Of a stretch of DNA of 39,140 nt, positions 1 through 7,991 are shown piece after piece. The DNA comes from SG8-41 sp036555615. GTDB lineage: Bacteria > Pseudomonadota > Gammaproteobacteria > Burkholderiales > SG8-41. The stretch lies in NCBI GenBank assembly GCA_036555615.1, contig DATBKZ010000106.1:1-39140 (forward strand), in the 5' to 3' direction. The notes below the pieces were generated by a model that worked only from the letters and a program-made list of their open reading frames with translations, did not search any database and was not told the origin of the DNA. The position numbers were made by a program, and so were the translations under genes. Position 1 is the stretch's first letter, and every line of letters starts with the position of its first letter.

Positions 1-135
1 ATTGCCCGGATGCGCGGGAAGCCTCGGAGCGGGCCCCAACCGTTCTGACAGGACCCGCGCGGTGCCCTATATCTCGGATGCATGGTCATACTGCTCCGTG
101 GATATTGTCTTTGAGAGGAGTTCGAGTCACTTCTT

Positions 136-759
136 CTACCCAAGGGCGGCGATCCCGGCAAACGCGAGACCCGCGATTCCTATCGCCGCGCCGGCCAGCC
201 GCTGAAGCGGCACGCGCGGGCGGCGAAGGGCAAACCAGCTGGCGATCCACCACGCGGCAAGCGCCATGGCGGATTGAATCATCGCCAGGCCGGCGAAATA
301 GGCGGACAACGGCGTAGTTTCCGCTCCCACGATCGCTTCGGCGAGCGCGTAGCCGTGGAGCGCGCCTGACGCGATGAACAAGGCCGCGGCCTCGACCCAT
401 CGTGGATTCCGCGCCGCCAGCAGTATTGCGCCGAGCGCGATGAGCGTCACCGCTATCCAAATCTCTCCGAGCTCGAACGAGGCACCCGCAGCGCGCAAGC
501 CCGCCGCGGAGAGGGACGTCATGACAAACAGGAGCGGCAGGATCCAACCCCGCTGCCATCGCGCGGCGAGCACGCCAGCCCCCAGCATGAACAACAGGTG
601 GTCGACGCCGATCACCGGGTGGCCGAGGCCGGACAACAATCCCTCCAGCGCGGACGCCGGCATCGCATAGTCCATGGCGTGATGGGCAAGGGCCAGCGAA
701 GCGGTGGCCGCGAACAGCGCCGCGGCGCGAACAAGCATGTAGATCACCTGGCGCACCAT
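136..759 (-). CDS. HupE/UreJ family metal permease
   Basis: Inner-membrane protein of 207 aa. It has an N-terminal hydrophobic segment ending in ALAHHA, which could be a cleaved signal, then about six hydrophobic helices. The family signature HPVIGVDHLLFML is clear near residue 50; its His and Asp are the proposed metal-handling residues. HupE/UreJ proteins import nickel or cobalt for hydrogenase, urease or cobalt enzymes. No hydrogenase or urease gene is visible here, but a cobalt-type nitrile hydratase begins 79 bp away on the other strand, so cobalt supply is the likely role (inference). ATG 759 is chosen because GGGAGGATTTG precedes it; a TTG one codon upstream is less likely. Confidence 0.88.
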   Translation of the reverse strand: MVRQVIYMLVRAAALFAATASLALAHHAMDYAMPASALEGLLSGLGHPVIGVDHLLFMLGAGVLAARWQRGWILPLLFVMTSLSAAGLRAAGASFELGEIWIAVTLIALGAILLAARNPRWVEAAALFIASGALHGYALAEAIVGAETTPLSAYFAGLAMIQSAMALAAWWIASWFALRRPRVPLQRLAGAAIGIAGLAFAGIAALG

Positions 760-838
760 CAAATCCTCCCGATTCGTGGAGCCGACTGCCTACTATGCTA
801 TGCTGAATCGCGCTTGCTGCAAAACTCCCGGTGCAAAC

Positions 839-1159
839 ATGAGCGACAAACCCCTCAACCAGGGACCTCACGATCTGGGTGGCGCGGCGGCCGGGCCGAT
901 CGACACGGCCGACCACGGCATGAAGTTCTGGGAGAAGCAGGCGAACGCGCTGCGCAACACCCTGACTCACCGACGAATCCTCCGTGTCGACGAGTTGCGC
1001 CGGGCTGCCGAGGATCTGGGCGACCGATACTACAAGCTCGCCTACTTCGAGCGCACCACGATGGCGCTGCGCACGCTGCTCCTCGAGAAGGGTTTCATCA
1101 CCGAGGCCGAGCTCACGGCCAAGATGGCAGAGGTGCGGAGACGGTTCGATGCCAGGTAA
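839..1159 (+). CDS. Nitrile hydratase / thiocyanate hydrolase beta subunit, N-terminal-domain gene
   Basis: A 106-aa protein matching only the helical N-terminal half of nitrile hydratase beta subunits: HDLGG near the start, then GPI, FWEK, YYKLAYFERT and a C-terminal GFITEAEL helix. Classical beta subunits are about 210-230 aa in one chain; here the chain ends before the SH3-like half, which is encoded by the next gene. The two genes overlap by 11 bp, so they are translationally coupled. The same split occurs in thiocyanate hydrolase (beta and alpha chains) and in toyocamycin nitrile hydratase. ATG 839 gives the natural MSDKP start; an ATG at 776 in frame would add 21 residues without family similarity. 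Confidence 0.85.
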   Translation: MSDKPLNQGPHDLGGAAAGPIDTADHGMKFWEKQANALRNTLTHRRILRVDELRRAAEDLGDRYYKLAYFERTTMALRTLLLEKGFITEAELTAKMAEVRRRFDAR

Positions 1160-1532
1160 GCGCACCCGGGCGCGGAAGGCCCTGCCGTCCACCTACACCC
1201 CGGCGCCCGGCCACCGCTTCAACGTGGGCGACCGCGTCGTGATCAAGCGCGCTTTTCCGCCCGGGCACCGGCGCACGCCCTGCTATATCCGCGGCAAGGA
1301 GGGCGTGATTGAGCGCATCTGCGGCGCTTTCCCGAATCCCGAGGAGCTCGCCTACGGCTTCGACGGCAGGCCCGAGAAGGTCCTGTATCGCGTGCGCTTC
1401 AAGCAGAACCACGTGTGGCCGCACTACAAGGGGCCGGCGCGCGACATCATCGAGATGGAGATCTTCGAGCACTGGCTGCTGCCCGCGTCGGGACGCGTCA
1501 AGCGGGCGAGCCTCGTCCAGAGGGATGACTGA
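1149..1532 (+). CDS. Nitrile hydratase / thiocyanate hydrolase beta subunit, C-terminal SH3-like-domain gene
   Basis: A 127-aa protein equal to the SH3-like C-terminal half of nitrile hydratase beta. Recognisable blocks are FNVGDRVVIKR, RTPCYIRGKEGVIE with the following CGAFPNPE, and VLYRVRF, then a WP and an EIFEHWLLPA ending. This domain packs on the alpha subunit and helps form the substrate channel. Its ATG at 1149 lies inside the end of the upstream gene, and its stop at 1530-1532 is one base before the alpha-subunit start, so the three genes form one tight unit. The N-terminus is short and Arg/Lys-rich. It could equally be named after the thiocyanate hydrolase alpha chain. Confidence 0.86.
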   Translation: MPGKRTRARKALPSTYTPAPGHRFNVGDRVVIKRAFPPGHRRTPCYIRGKEGVIERICGAFPNPEELAYGFDGRPEKVLYRVRFKQNHVWPHYKGPARDIIEMEIFEHWLLPASGRVKRASLVQRDD

Positions 1533-1533
1533 C

Positions 1534-2202
1534 ATGAGCGACACGGCTTTCGACTACTACGCGCACAGGAAGCACGGCCACAAGCACGGCGATCATGCGC
1601 CGGCGCCCAAGGAGGAGGAAGGGCCGCCCTCCGAGTATGAAATCATGAGCCGGGCAATGCAGGAGCTGCTCGAAGCCAAGGGCGTGGTCACCGCCGAGGA
1701 GATCCGGCGGCGGATGGAGATCTTCGAGGAAGAGTTTCCCTACCGGGGATCGCGGGTGATCGCGCGCGCGTGGACCGACCCCGCCTTCAAGAAACGCCTG
1801 CTGCATGACGGCAAGGCGGCGTGCGCCGAAATGGGCGTGGACCTCGAGGCGACGCGCCTGATCGCGGTCGAGAACACGCCGGACGTCCACAACGTCATCG
1901 TCTGCACCTTGTGCTCATGCTATCCGCGCGAGCTGCTCGGCATGCCGCCCACCTGGTACAAGAGCGACAACTACCGCGCGCGCGTGGTGCGCGAGCCGCG
2001 CTCGGTGCTGAAGGAGTTCGGCACCGTGCTGCCGGACCACGTCACCGTGCGCGTGCACGACTCCAACGCCGACATGCGCTACGTGGTGGTGCCGATGCGT
2101 CCGGAGGGAACGAAGGGCTGGAGCGAGGAGCGGCTCGCGGAGATCCTCACGCGCGATACGCTCGTCGGCGTCACGGTGCCCAAGGCGCCGGCGAAGTTCT
2201 AG
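1534..2202 (+). CDS. nthA: Cobalt-type nitrile hydratase alpha subunit (or thiocyanate hydrolase gamma subunit)
   Basis: Metal-binding catalytic subunit, 222 aa. The claw motif is C124-T-L-C127-S-C129 followed by YPRELLG. Thr in the second position is the cobalt-type form; iron-type enzymes have Ser. Cys127 and Cys129 are expected to be oxidised to sulfinic and sulfenic acid. These enzymes hydrate nitriles to amides, or in the thiocyanate hydrolase branch turn thiocyanate into carbonyl sulfide and ammonia. Residues 11-21 are His-rich (six His of eleven), which may bind cobalt and recalls thiocyanate hydrolase gamma subunits. The core around VENTPDVHNV looks more like nitrile hydratase. ATG 1534 has AGAGGG upstream; an ATG at 1525 is too close to it. 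No activator gene follows. Confidence 0.92.
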   Translation: MSDTAFDYYAHRKHGHKHGDHAPAPKEEEGPPSEYEIMSRAMQELLEAKGVVTAEEIRRRMEIFEEEFPYRGSRVIARAWTDPAFKKRLLHDGKAACAEMGVDLEATRLIAVENTPDVHNVIVCTLCSCYPRELLGMPPTWYKSDNYRARVVREPRSVLKEFGTVLPDHVTVRVHDSNADMRYVVVPMRPEGTKGWSEERLAEILTRDTLVGVTVPKAPAKF

Positions 2203-2217
2203 CCGGTCCGATCCGGG

Positions 2218-3627
2218 CTACGCACGGCTCGCGGCCCGCGCCGCGCTTTTTTGCCGCGGTCCTCGAGCTGCGGGAACGGTCGCCTGGGCAAGCTCGCGTA
2301 TGTCGGCGAGCGAGCGGGCGCGGCGCGCGAGCTCCAGCAATGCCTCGGCGCCGGACGCGCCCAGCACGCGCACGGCGCAGTCCACGAATTTCGCCGACCG
2401 GTCCTGCTCGCCCATCGGCCAGGCCGGTGACCCGGGCACGCGATCGATCCGCACCTCGAAATTCCCCCGCGCCGTCCGCACCGCGAGATCGTTGTAGCCG
2501 GTGATGCCGGAGTAGAGCTTGTCGTCGGCGATGGCGTAGCGCTTCACCTTGCGCATCAGCTCGCGCACCTGCGGCCGCTTGACCATCGCATCGGTGAAGG
2601 TCTCCAGGATCAAGCGACGGTCGAGCAGGGCCGCCGCCGCCGAGTACTCGACGCTGAATTTCCCCTCGAGCCCGGTCTGGGGATCGCGGCTCACCAGCGC
2701 GGTGTCGCCGCCGGGAAGAAACCCGATGGCTATTTCGTTGATCTCTTCCGCCTGCAAACCTTGCTGCTCCATCAGGTTGAAGAGCCCGCCGAGCGTGCGG
2801 TGGCTGGAATAGCAGCACGGCCAGCGCTTCACGTAGATGCCGGGATCAAGAATCTCCCATGGCCGGCCCAGGCCGCGCTCCAGGTCGGCGGGCGCCTCCC
2901 CCGGGTGATCGCCGCGATAGGTGTCGAGCGCGCCGCCCTTGGCGTCGAGGATCTCCTCATGCGCCGTGAACCCATTGCGCGCCATCCATGCCGAAAGCAC
3001 ACCGCAGCGCGCGGCGTGGCCGGCGTGAAACGGCTTGGTCATGGTTCCGAAATTGCGGACGAGGCCGCTCATCTGCGAGGCGGCGAGGCCCCACGCGCGC
3101 TTGAGGCCGCCCGCGTCGAGGCCGTAGAGCCGGCCCGCCACCGCCGTTGCGGCGAGCGTTCCGACCGTGCACGTCGAGTGCCAGCCGCGCAGGTAATGGC
3201 TATGCCCGAGCGCGCGCCCGAGCTTGCCGGCGATCTCCACGCCGAGCACGCAGGCCGCGAGCACGTCCGCCCCCGACGCGCCGACCGTCTCGCCCACCGT
3301 GAGTGCGGCCGGCACCAGGGTCGCACTGGGATGGCCGCGCACGCTGGGGTGCGTGTCGTCGAAATCGAGCGCGTGGCTCGCGACGCCGTTGGCGAAGGCG
3401 GCTTCGGCCGGCGAGGTTGCGAGATCCCTGCCCCAGCACGCCGCTTGCGGCTTCGCCCCGAGCTCGCGCACCCACCGCCCTGCGAGTTCCCCCACCGGCT
3501 CGCGCGTCCCCGCAAGGGCAACCCCGACCGTGTCGATCAGTGCATCGCGCGCCGCGGCCAGCGTCGGCTCCGGCAGGTCGGAAATCCGGGTCTCTATGGC
3601 AAATCGCGCCAGCGTCTCGGTAAACAT
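2218..3627 (-). CDS. MmgE/PrpD family protein
   Basis: A 469-aa member of the MmgE/PrpD family, which includes 2-methylcitrate dehydratase and cis-aconitate decarboxylase. Family marks are an all-helical N-terminal domain, the HALDFDDTHPSVRGHPS block near residue 90, the SQMSGLVRNFGTMTKPFHAG block, and a CCYSSHRTLGGL block in the lid domain. Usual length is 440-500 aa. It is third in a minus-strand operon after a glutathione transferase and a TcuA-like dehydrogenase (34 bp after the latter), which suggests work on a tricarboxylate or a similar acid. ATG 3627 is preceded by GGAGAAG; reading further upstream adds 53 residues overlapping the neighbour. Substrate unknown. Confidence 0.9.
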   Translation of the reverse strand: MFTETLARFAIETRISDLPEPTLAAARDALIDTVGVALAGTREPVGELAGRWVRELGAKPQAACWGRDLATSPAEAAFANGVASHALDFDDTHPSVRGHPSATLVPAALTVGETVGASGADVLAACVLGVEIAGKLGRALGHSHYLRGWHSTCTVGTLAATAVAGRLYGLDAGGLKRAWGLAASQMSGLVRNFGTMTKPFHAGHAARCGVLSAWMARNGFTAHEEILDAKGGALDTYRGDHPGEAPADLERGLGRPWEILDPGIYVKRWPCCYSSHRTLGGLFNLMEQQGLQAEEINEIAIGFLPGGDTALVSRDPQTGLEGKFSVEYSAAAALLDRRLILETFTDAMVKRPQVRELMRKVKRYAIADDKLYSGITGYNDLAVRTARGNFEVRIDRVPGSPAWPMGEQDRSAKFVDCAVRVLGASGAEALLELARRARSLADIRELAQATVPAARGPRQKSAARAASRA

Positions 3628-3661
3628 ATGCGCTTCTCCGATTTCTCTCAGGCTACACCCG

Positions 3662-5158
3662 TCAACCCCTCGCTGCACGGGCGGCAGCACTGCCCGCGAT
3701 GCGTCCGAATACCGTGCCGGAAACAAGCCCGGTGCCCGCGGGGTAGTTGAAATAGAACAACCCCCCGACCATCTCCCCCGCCGCATAGAGGCCGGCGATG
3801 GGATTGAAGTTCACGTCGAGCACCTGGCCGGTCTCGTGGTGGATGCGCAGCCCTCCGAACGTGAAGGTGATGCCGCAGGTCACCCCGTAGGCCTCGAACG
3901 GGGGCGTATCGAGGGGATTCGCCCAGTTCGACTTCGGCGGCTCGATCCCCGCCGTGCAGCGCCCGTCCTTCGCCGCATGATCGAACGGCACGTCGGTGCG
4001 CACGGCGGCGTTGAATGCGCGCGCCGTCCTCAGGAATCCATCGGGATTGACGCCTTCCATCTTGGCGGCGAGCTCCTCGAGCGTGCCAGCGGTGAAGCGC
4101 GTCACGTTGCGGCCGCTGTATTCCCGGTGAAGCAGCGGCTTCACCCTGGCGTCGAATACCTGGTAGGCGAACTGTCCCGGCTGCCTCAGCACCTCGGCGC
4201 CGTACTTGGCGTAGGTGTAGTTGTAGAAATCGGCCCCCTCGTCGACGAAGCGCTTGCCGTCGGCGTTGACCATGATGGACAGGGGATAGCTGTGCCGGTA
4301 CGGATCGTGCGAGCGCTCGACTTCGCCAAACTCCGGTGCGTGGCGCTCCCAGGACACCGCGTGGCGACCCGACCAGTTCCCGCAGGGGCAGGCGCCGATG
4401 TCGAGCGCCATCTTCAGGCCATCGCCCATGTTGAAGCGCGTGCCGCGCACCTTCGCGAGCTCCCATCCCGGCCCGAGATAGCGCGCGCGCCACTCGGGAT
4501 TGGACTCGAATCCGCCGCAGGCGAGCACCACCGCGCGGGCGCGGAACTCGACCGGTTTGCCCTCGCGCCGGGCGCGCACGCCCAGAATGCGCTCCCCGTC
4601 GTAGATCAGGGACACCGCGCGCGTGTCGTAGAAGATCTCGACGCCTTTCTTTGCCGCGGCATCGGTCAGGTCCTGCACCAGGGCGGCGCCGCCGCCGTTA
4701 ATCATCAGTGGAAAACGCCCGAAGAACTTGCGCCGGCCGTTGACGATCGCCGACTGCGCGCCGTAGTTCGGCACGAACGTCACCCCCTGCCCCCGCAACC
4801 ACATCATGCTCTCGAGGCTCTTCGTGACCAGCGCCTCGCTCAACTGCGGGTCGGTGCGATAGCTCGTGACGCGGTAGAGATCGTCGTAGAACTCCTCGAT
4901 CGTGTTGCTGTCCCAGTCGGTCGCGCGCGCCTCGTCGTCGGAGATCTCGGTGAGCTGCCTCAGATCCTCGACCGAGCTGAAGGCAAAGCGCATGACGCCT
5001 CCGGCAAACCGGCTGTTGCCCCCGGATTCCGGCACCGGCGCGGCCTCGAGCATCGTGACACGGGAGCCGCTGTCCCGGGCGGCGAGCGCCGCGCAGAGCG
5101 CGGCATTGCCCTTGCCCACAACCAGGACATCGCAAAGCTTCGCCGTCTTTGCGCTCAT
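3662..5158 (-). CDS. tcuA: FAD-dependent dehydrogenase, TcuA-like (tricarballylate dehydrogenase family)
   Basis: A 498-aa flavoprotein of the fumarate reductase/succinate dehydrogenase flavoprotein superfamily. The N-terminal FAD site is VLVVGKGNAALCAALAA with an acidic residue at the end of strand 2 (MLEAAP). A second FAD block AVVLACGGFE lies mid-protein, and the C-terminal GLYAAGEMVGG and GTGLVSGTVFGR blocks close the cofactor site. TcuA oxidises tricarballylate to cis-aconitate. No TcuB or TcuC lies beside it, so the exact substrate is uncertain, but the following MmgE/PrpD gene fits aconitate-like chemistry. The ATG at 5158 lies in the last unit of a heptamer repeat, with no clear ribosome binding site; a GTG at 5161 is an alternative. 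Confidence 0.82.
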   Translation of the reverse strand: MSAKTAKLCDVLVVGKGNAALCAALAARDSGSRVTMLEAAPVPESGGNSRFAGGVMRFAFSSVEDLRQLTEISDDEARATDWDSNTIEEFYDDLYRVTSYRTDPQLSEALVTKSLESMMWLRGQGVTFVPNYGAQSAIVNGRRKFFGRFPLMINGGGAALVQDLTDAAAKKGVEIFYDTRAVSLIYDGERILGVRARREGKPVEFRARAVVLACGGFESNPEWRARYLGPGWELAKVRGTRFNMGDGLKMALDIGACPCGNWSGRHAVSWERHAPEFGEVERSHDPYRHSYPLSIMVNADGKRFVDEGADFYNYTYAKYGAEVLRQPGQFAYQVFDARVKPLLHREYSGRNVTRFTAGTLEELAAKMEGVNPDGFLRTARAFNAAVRTDVPFDHAAKDGRCTAGIEPPKSNWANPLDTPPFEAYGVTCGITFTFGGLRIHHETGQVLDVNFNPIAGLYAAGEMVGGLFYFNYPAGTGLVSGTVFGRIAGSAAARAARG

Positions 5159-5191
5159 CACTGGTCACCGGTCACTGGTCACCGATCACGG
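5157..5191. repeat. Heptamer tandem repeat, RTCACYG, five units
   Basis: Five head-to-tail 7-mers read ATCACTG, GTCACCG, GTCACTG, GTCACCG, ATCACGG. The tract fills nearly all of the 41-bp gap between the glutathione transferase stop and the tcuA start. Its first bases overlap the tcuA start codon on the minus strand (CAGTG|ATG). Confidence 0.9.
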
Positions 5192-5199
5192 CGTTCAAG

Positions 5200-5790
5200 C
5201 TAGCGCGGTGCCCATCCCGGCAGCGCCTTGCAGCGCGCAAGCCACTTGACGACCCCGGGATACGGCTCGAGCGGCACGCCGGCCTCCGGCGCCGTTTCCA
5301 CGTACGAGAAGCAGGCAACATCCGCGATGGTCGGCCGGTTGAGCGCGAGCCAGTCGTGATTCTTCAAGCGATTCTCCATCGTGGCGAGCGCGATGCGGCC
5401 GAATGCCTGGCCTTGCTCTGCGTTGCCCAGCGTCCAGCGGCCCTGCCGCAGACCGCGGCGCGCGTACTGCAGCCCGCACTGAATCTCGGTTGCGGCCAGC
5501 GCGAGCCATTGCATCACTTCCGCCATCCCGGCCGCGTCGGTCGGAAGCCACTTCTCGCCCCCGAGCTTGCGGGCAAGGTAGACGAGGCAGGCGCCGGAGT
5601 CCCAGATCACTACCCCGCCATCCTCGATCACGGGCACCTCGCCGCGCGGGTTGAGCTTGAGAAACGGCGGCTGCTTGTGCTCCTGGGTTTTTGTGTCCAC
5701 CAATACCCTCTCATAGGGCGCGTTGAGCAGCGAGAGCAGCACGCGCACCTTGTAAGCATTCCCCGAGCCGGCCGTCAGGTACAGCTTCAT
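5200..5790 (-). CDS. Glutathione S-transferase family protein
   Basis: A 196-aa cytosolic-type glutathione transferase. The N-terminal thioredoxin-like domain contains NAYKVRVLL, then the cis-proline block GEVPVIEDG and the glutathione-gamma-glutamyl-binding DSGA segment. The all-helical C-terminal domain has NRPTIADVACFSYV. Family members conjugate or remove glutathione, and several bacterial ones isomerise ring-cleavage products. It is the first gene of a minus-strand operon with tcuA and mmgE/prpD. The start is well set by GGGAGGT seven bases before ATG 5790. No Cys or Tyr at the usual catalytic position is obvious; Ser9 is a candidate. Confidence 0.9.
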   Translation of the reverse strand: MKLYLTAGSGNAYKVRVLLSLLNAPYERVLVDTKTQEHKQPPFLKLNPRGEVPVIEDGGVVIWDSGACLVYLARKLGGEKWLPTDAAGMAEVMQWLALAATEIQCGLQYARRGLRQGRWTLGNAEQGQAFGRIALATMENRLKNHDWLALNRPTIADVACFSYVETAPEAGVPLEPYPGVVKWLARCKALPGWAPR

Positions 5791-5851
5791 CGATACCTCC
5801 CATCTGGAATACGAGCGGTTTCTGGCGCGGGCTATTCTATCCCCGGTCCCC

Positions 5852-5893
5852 CTTCGGCTTTCTGCTTTCCCCATTCTCGCTTCTGCCGTTTTC
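5852..5893. repeat. Degenerate heptamer repeat, YTTCTGC-like
   Basis: Six successive 7-mers share a YTTCNNC pattern: CTTCGGC, TTTCTGC, TTTCCCC, ATTCTCG, CTTCTGC, CGTTTTC. The tract lies in the 238-bp gap between the divergent glutathione transferase and Bug receptor genes, which otherwise shows only the receptor's ribosome binding site. Confidence 0.6.
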
Positions 5894-6028
5894 TTGTGCC
5901 TCTTCCAACGTCCGGGGAAAAGTTCTATTCTGGGCGCAGGCGTCCACGTTATGGAATGTTGCGGCGCCGGCTTCGCCCCGGACCCGGCAGCAGGATCGGG
6001 GTATAGGAATAACGATAAGGAGGAGGTC

Positions 6029-6985
6029 ATGATGCGTATCGTCCATGCATCATTGTTCGCCGCTTCAGCCGCGTTGTTTGCGCCCCCGGCACCCGCTGCG
6101 TATCCCGAAAAACCGATCCGGCTTGTGGTTCCGTTTTCTCCTGGAGGCGGCACCGATCTTCTGGCACGCGCCGTCTCGGACCGGCTGACGCAGGTGATTG
6201 GTGCCACCATCATCATTGACAATCGCGCCGGTGCGGGGAGCACGATCGGCACGGCGCAGGTTGCGCGGGCGACCCCCGATGGCTACACGTTCCTGTTCAC
6301 CTCGGCGAGCTACACCTTTGCCCCGCACTTCTACCGGGACCTGCCATACGACCCGATCAAGGACTTCAAGCCGATCACGATGTTCGGATCATTGCCCAAT
6401 GTTCTGGTCGTTCACCCGTCGATGCCCGTGAAGAGCGTCAAGGAGCTGCTTGCTCTTGCCCGCAAACGCCCCGGCGAAATTCACTACGGCTCGGCGGGAC
6501 GCGGCAGCAACGTCCACCTCACCACCGAACTTTTTCTGTACATGGCCAAGGTCAAGATGACTCAGGTGCCGTACAAGGGAATGGGTCCGGCTCAGGTCGC
6601 CCTCGTGAGTGGCGAAGTCCAGGTGCTTCTGCCCGCTTTCCAGTCGATATTTCCTTTCGTGAAGTCGCGCCAGGTGCGCGCGCTCGCGGTGACTACGAAG
6701 CAGCGATCCCCGCTGCTGCCGGAGCTTCCGACCATTGACGAAGCGGGGGTGCCCGGCTACGACAAGGCGGCGTGGTTCGGGTTGTTCGCGCCCGCCGCGG
6801 TGCCTGAAAGCATTATTTCCCATGTCTACCGGGCGGTCGCCAAGGTTCTGAAAGACCCCTCGATCGTGAAACGGCTGGCCGCCGAGGGTGCCGTCGCACG
6901 CGGCCAGCCCCCCGCCGAATTCACGGCTTTCATACACGCCGAACTCGCGGCTTGGGCGAAGCTTATCCGCGAAATGAAGCTGTGA
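6029..6985 (+). CDS. Bug/TctC family tripartite tricarboxylate transporter receptor (copy 1)
   Basis: Periplasmic solute-binding protein, 318 aa, with a signal peptide ending APAA before YPEKPIRLVVPFSPGGGTD, the hallmark N-terminus of Bug receptors. Further family blocks are DNRAGAGSTIGT near residue 70 and YKGMGPAQVALVSGEV near residue 190. Such receptors hand carboxylates to TctA/TctB-type permeases, but none is in this window, so it is an orphan receptor. It is a close tandem paralogue of the next gene; both end in LIREMKL. A strong AAGGAGGAGG precedes two adjacent ATGs (6029 and 6032); 6029 gives the better alignment with the paralogue. The TcuA-like gene nearby makes a di- or tricarboxylate a reasonable guess. 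Confidence 0.93.
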   Translation: MMRIVHASLFAASAALFAPPAPAAYPEKPIRLVVPFSPGGGTDLLARAVSDRLTQVIGATIIIDNRAGAGSTIGTAQVARATPDGYTFLFTSASYTFAPHFYRDLPYDPIKDFKPITMFGSLPNVLVVHPSMPVKSVKELLALARKRPGEIHYGSAGRGSNVHLTTELFLYMAKVKMTQVPYKGMGPAQVALVSGEVQVLLPAFQSIFPFVKSRQVRALAVTTKQRSPLLPELPTIDEAGVPGYDKAAWFGLFAPAAVPESIISHVYRAVAKVLKDPSIVKRLAAEGAVARGQPPAEFTAFIHAELAAWAKLIREMKL

Positions 6986-7034
6986 TCCCGAGCATTGCTG
7001 CGCTGAAATCGAAAACAAGGACGAGGAGGAAACC

Positions 7035-7988
7035 ATGATCCGCACCACCTGTGCATCGCTGTTCGCCGCTGCCGTCGCGCTGTTCACGCCTTCGGCCCCT
7101 GCTGCCTATCCCGAAAAACCGGTCCGGCTCCTGATTCCGTTCGCTCCAGGAGGCGGCACGGACGTCCTCGCCCGCGCGGTGTCGGACAAGCTCACCCAGG
7201 CTCTCGGCACCAGCGTAGTTATCGAGAATCGGGCGGGCGCAGCGGGCACGATCGGTACGGCGCTGGTTGCGCAGGCAGACCCGGACGGCTACACCTTCCT
7301 GTTCACGTCCGCAAGCTACACGTTCAACCCGAATTTCTACAAGACGGCCTACGATCCGGTCAAGGATCTGAAGCCGGTCACGATGTTCGGATCGTCGCCG
7401 AATCTCCTGGTCGTGCACCCGTCCCTGCCGGTCAAGAGTGTCAAGGAGCTTATCGCGCTTGCCCGCAAGCGTCCCGGCGATATCAACACCGCCCACGCCG
7501 GACGCGGCAGCAATATCTACGTCACCACCGCACTGTTCCTGCACATGGCCAAGATCAAGGTCACGATGGTGCCGTACAAAGGGGGCGGTCCCTCCCAGAT
7601 CGCCGTGATGAGCGGTGAATCGCAAATGTTGATACCCTCAATCAGCTCGTCGCTGCCCTTTGTGAAATCGGGCAGGTTACGCGCGCTCGGCGTGACTTCC
7701 AAGAAGCGCACGCCACTGCTGCCAAATGTTCCGACGATCGACGAATCTGGAGTGCCAGGCTACGTCAAGGTGGGCTGGTATGCGCTGTTCGCGCCGGCCG
7801 CGGTGCCCGAACCCATCATTAACCACGTATACCAGGCGGTCTCAAGCGTTCTGAAGGACCCCGAGATCGTGCGACGGCTGACGGCCGATGGCACCACCGC
7901 CGAAGGCCAGCCCCCCGCCGAATTCGCGGAGTTCGTACATTCCGAGCTCGCGCAGTGGGCCAAGCTCATCCGTGAAATGAAGCTGTGA
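7035..7988 (+). CDS. Bug/TctC family tripartite tricarboxylate transporter receptor (copy 2)
   Basis: Periplasmic receptor of 317 aa, tandem duplicate of the preceding gene with almost no length difference and matching blocks throughout: signal peptide ending APAA, YPEKPVRLLIPFAPGGGTD, ENRAGAAGTIGT, YKGGGPSQIAVMSGE and a final LIREMKL. GAGGAGG lies six bases before ATG 7035. The 49-bp gap after copy 1 suggests co-transcription. Residues that differ between copies are spread through the protein, including the pocket-facing SYTF-N/A-P loop, so the two may bind different acids. It ends three bases before the stop of a convergent SDR gene, with no room for a terminator between them. Confidence 0.93.
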   Translation: MIRTTCASLFAAAVALFTPSAPAAYPEKPVRLLIPFAPGGGTDVLARAVSDKLTQALGTSVVIENRAGAAGTIGTALVAQADPDGYTFLFTSASYTFNPNFYKTAYDPVKDLKPVTMFGSSPNLLVVHPSLPVKSVKELIALARKRPGDINTAHAGRGSNIYVTTALFLHMAKIKVTMVPYKGGGPSQIAVMSGESQMLIPSISSSLPFVKSGRLRALGVTSKKRTPLLPNVPTIDESGVPGYVKVGWYALFAPAAVPEPIINHVYQAVSSVLKDPEIVRRLTADGTTAEGQPPAEFAEFVHSELAQWAKLIREMKL

Positions 7989-7991
7989 GGA

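Noticed and set aside
1..135. Gene fragment at the left edge
   Set aside because: Open frames here have no family-like sequence and the stretch is short; nothing is supported.
760..838. Cobalamin riboswitch before the metal permease
   Set aside because: The gap is only 79 bp, too short, and no B12-box motif is seen.
2203..2225. Terminator between the nitrile hydratase and mmgE/prpD genes
   Set aside because: AGCC...GGGCT can pair only with mismatches and no T run follows on either strand.
5157..5191. CRISPR-like array
   Set aside because: Units are 7 bp with no spacers and no cas genes are present.
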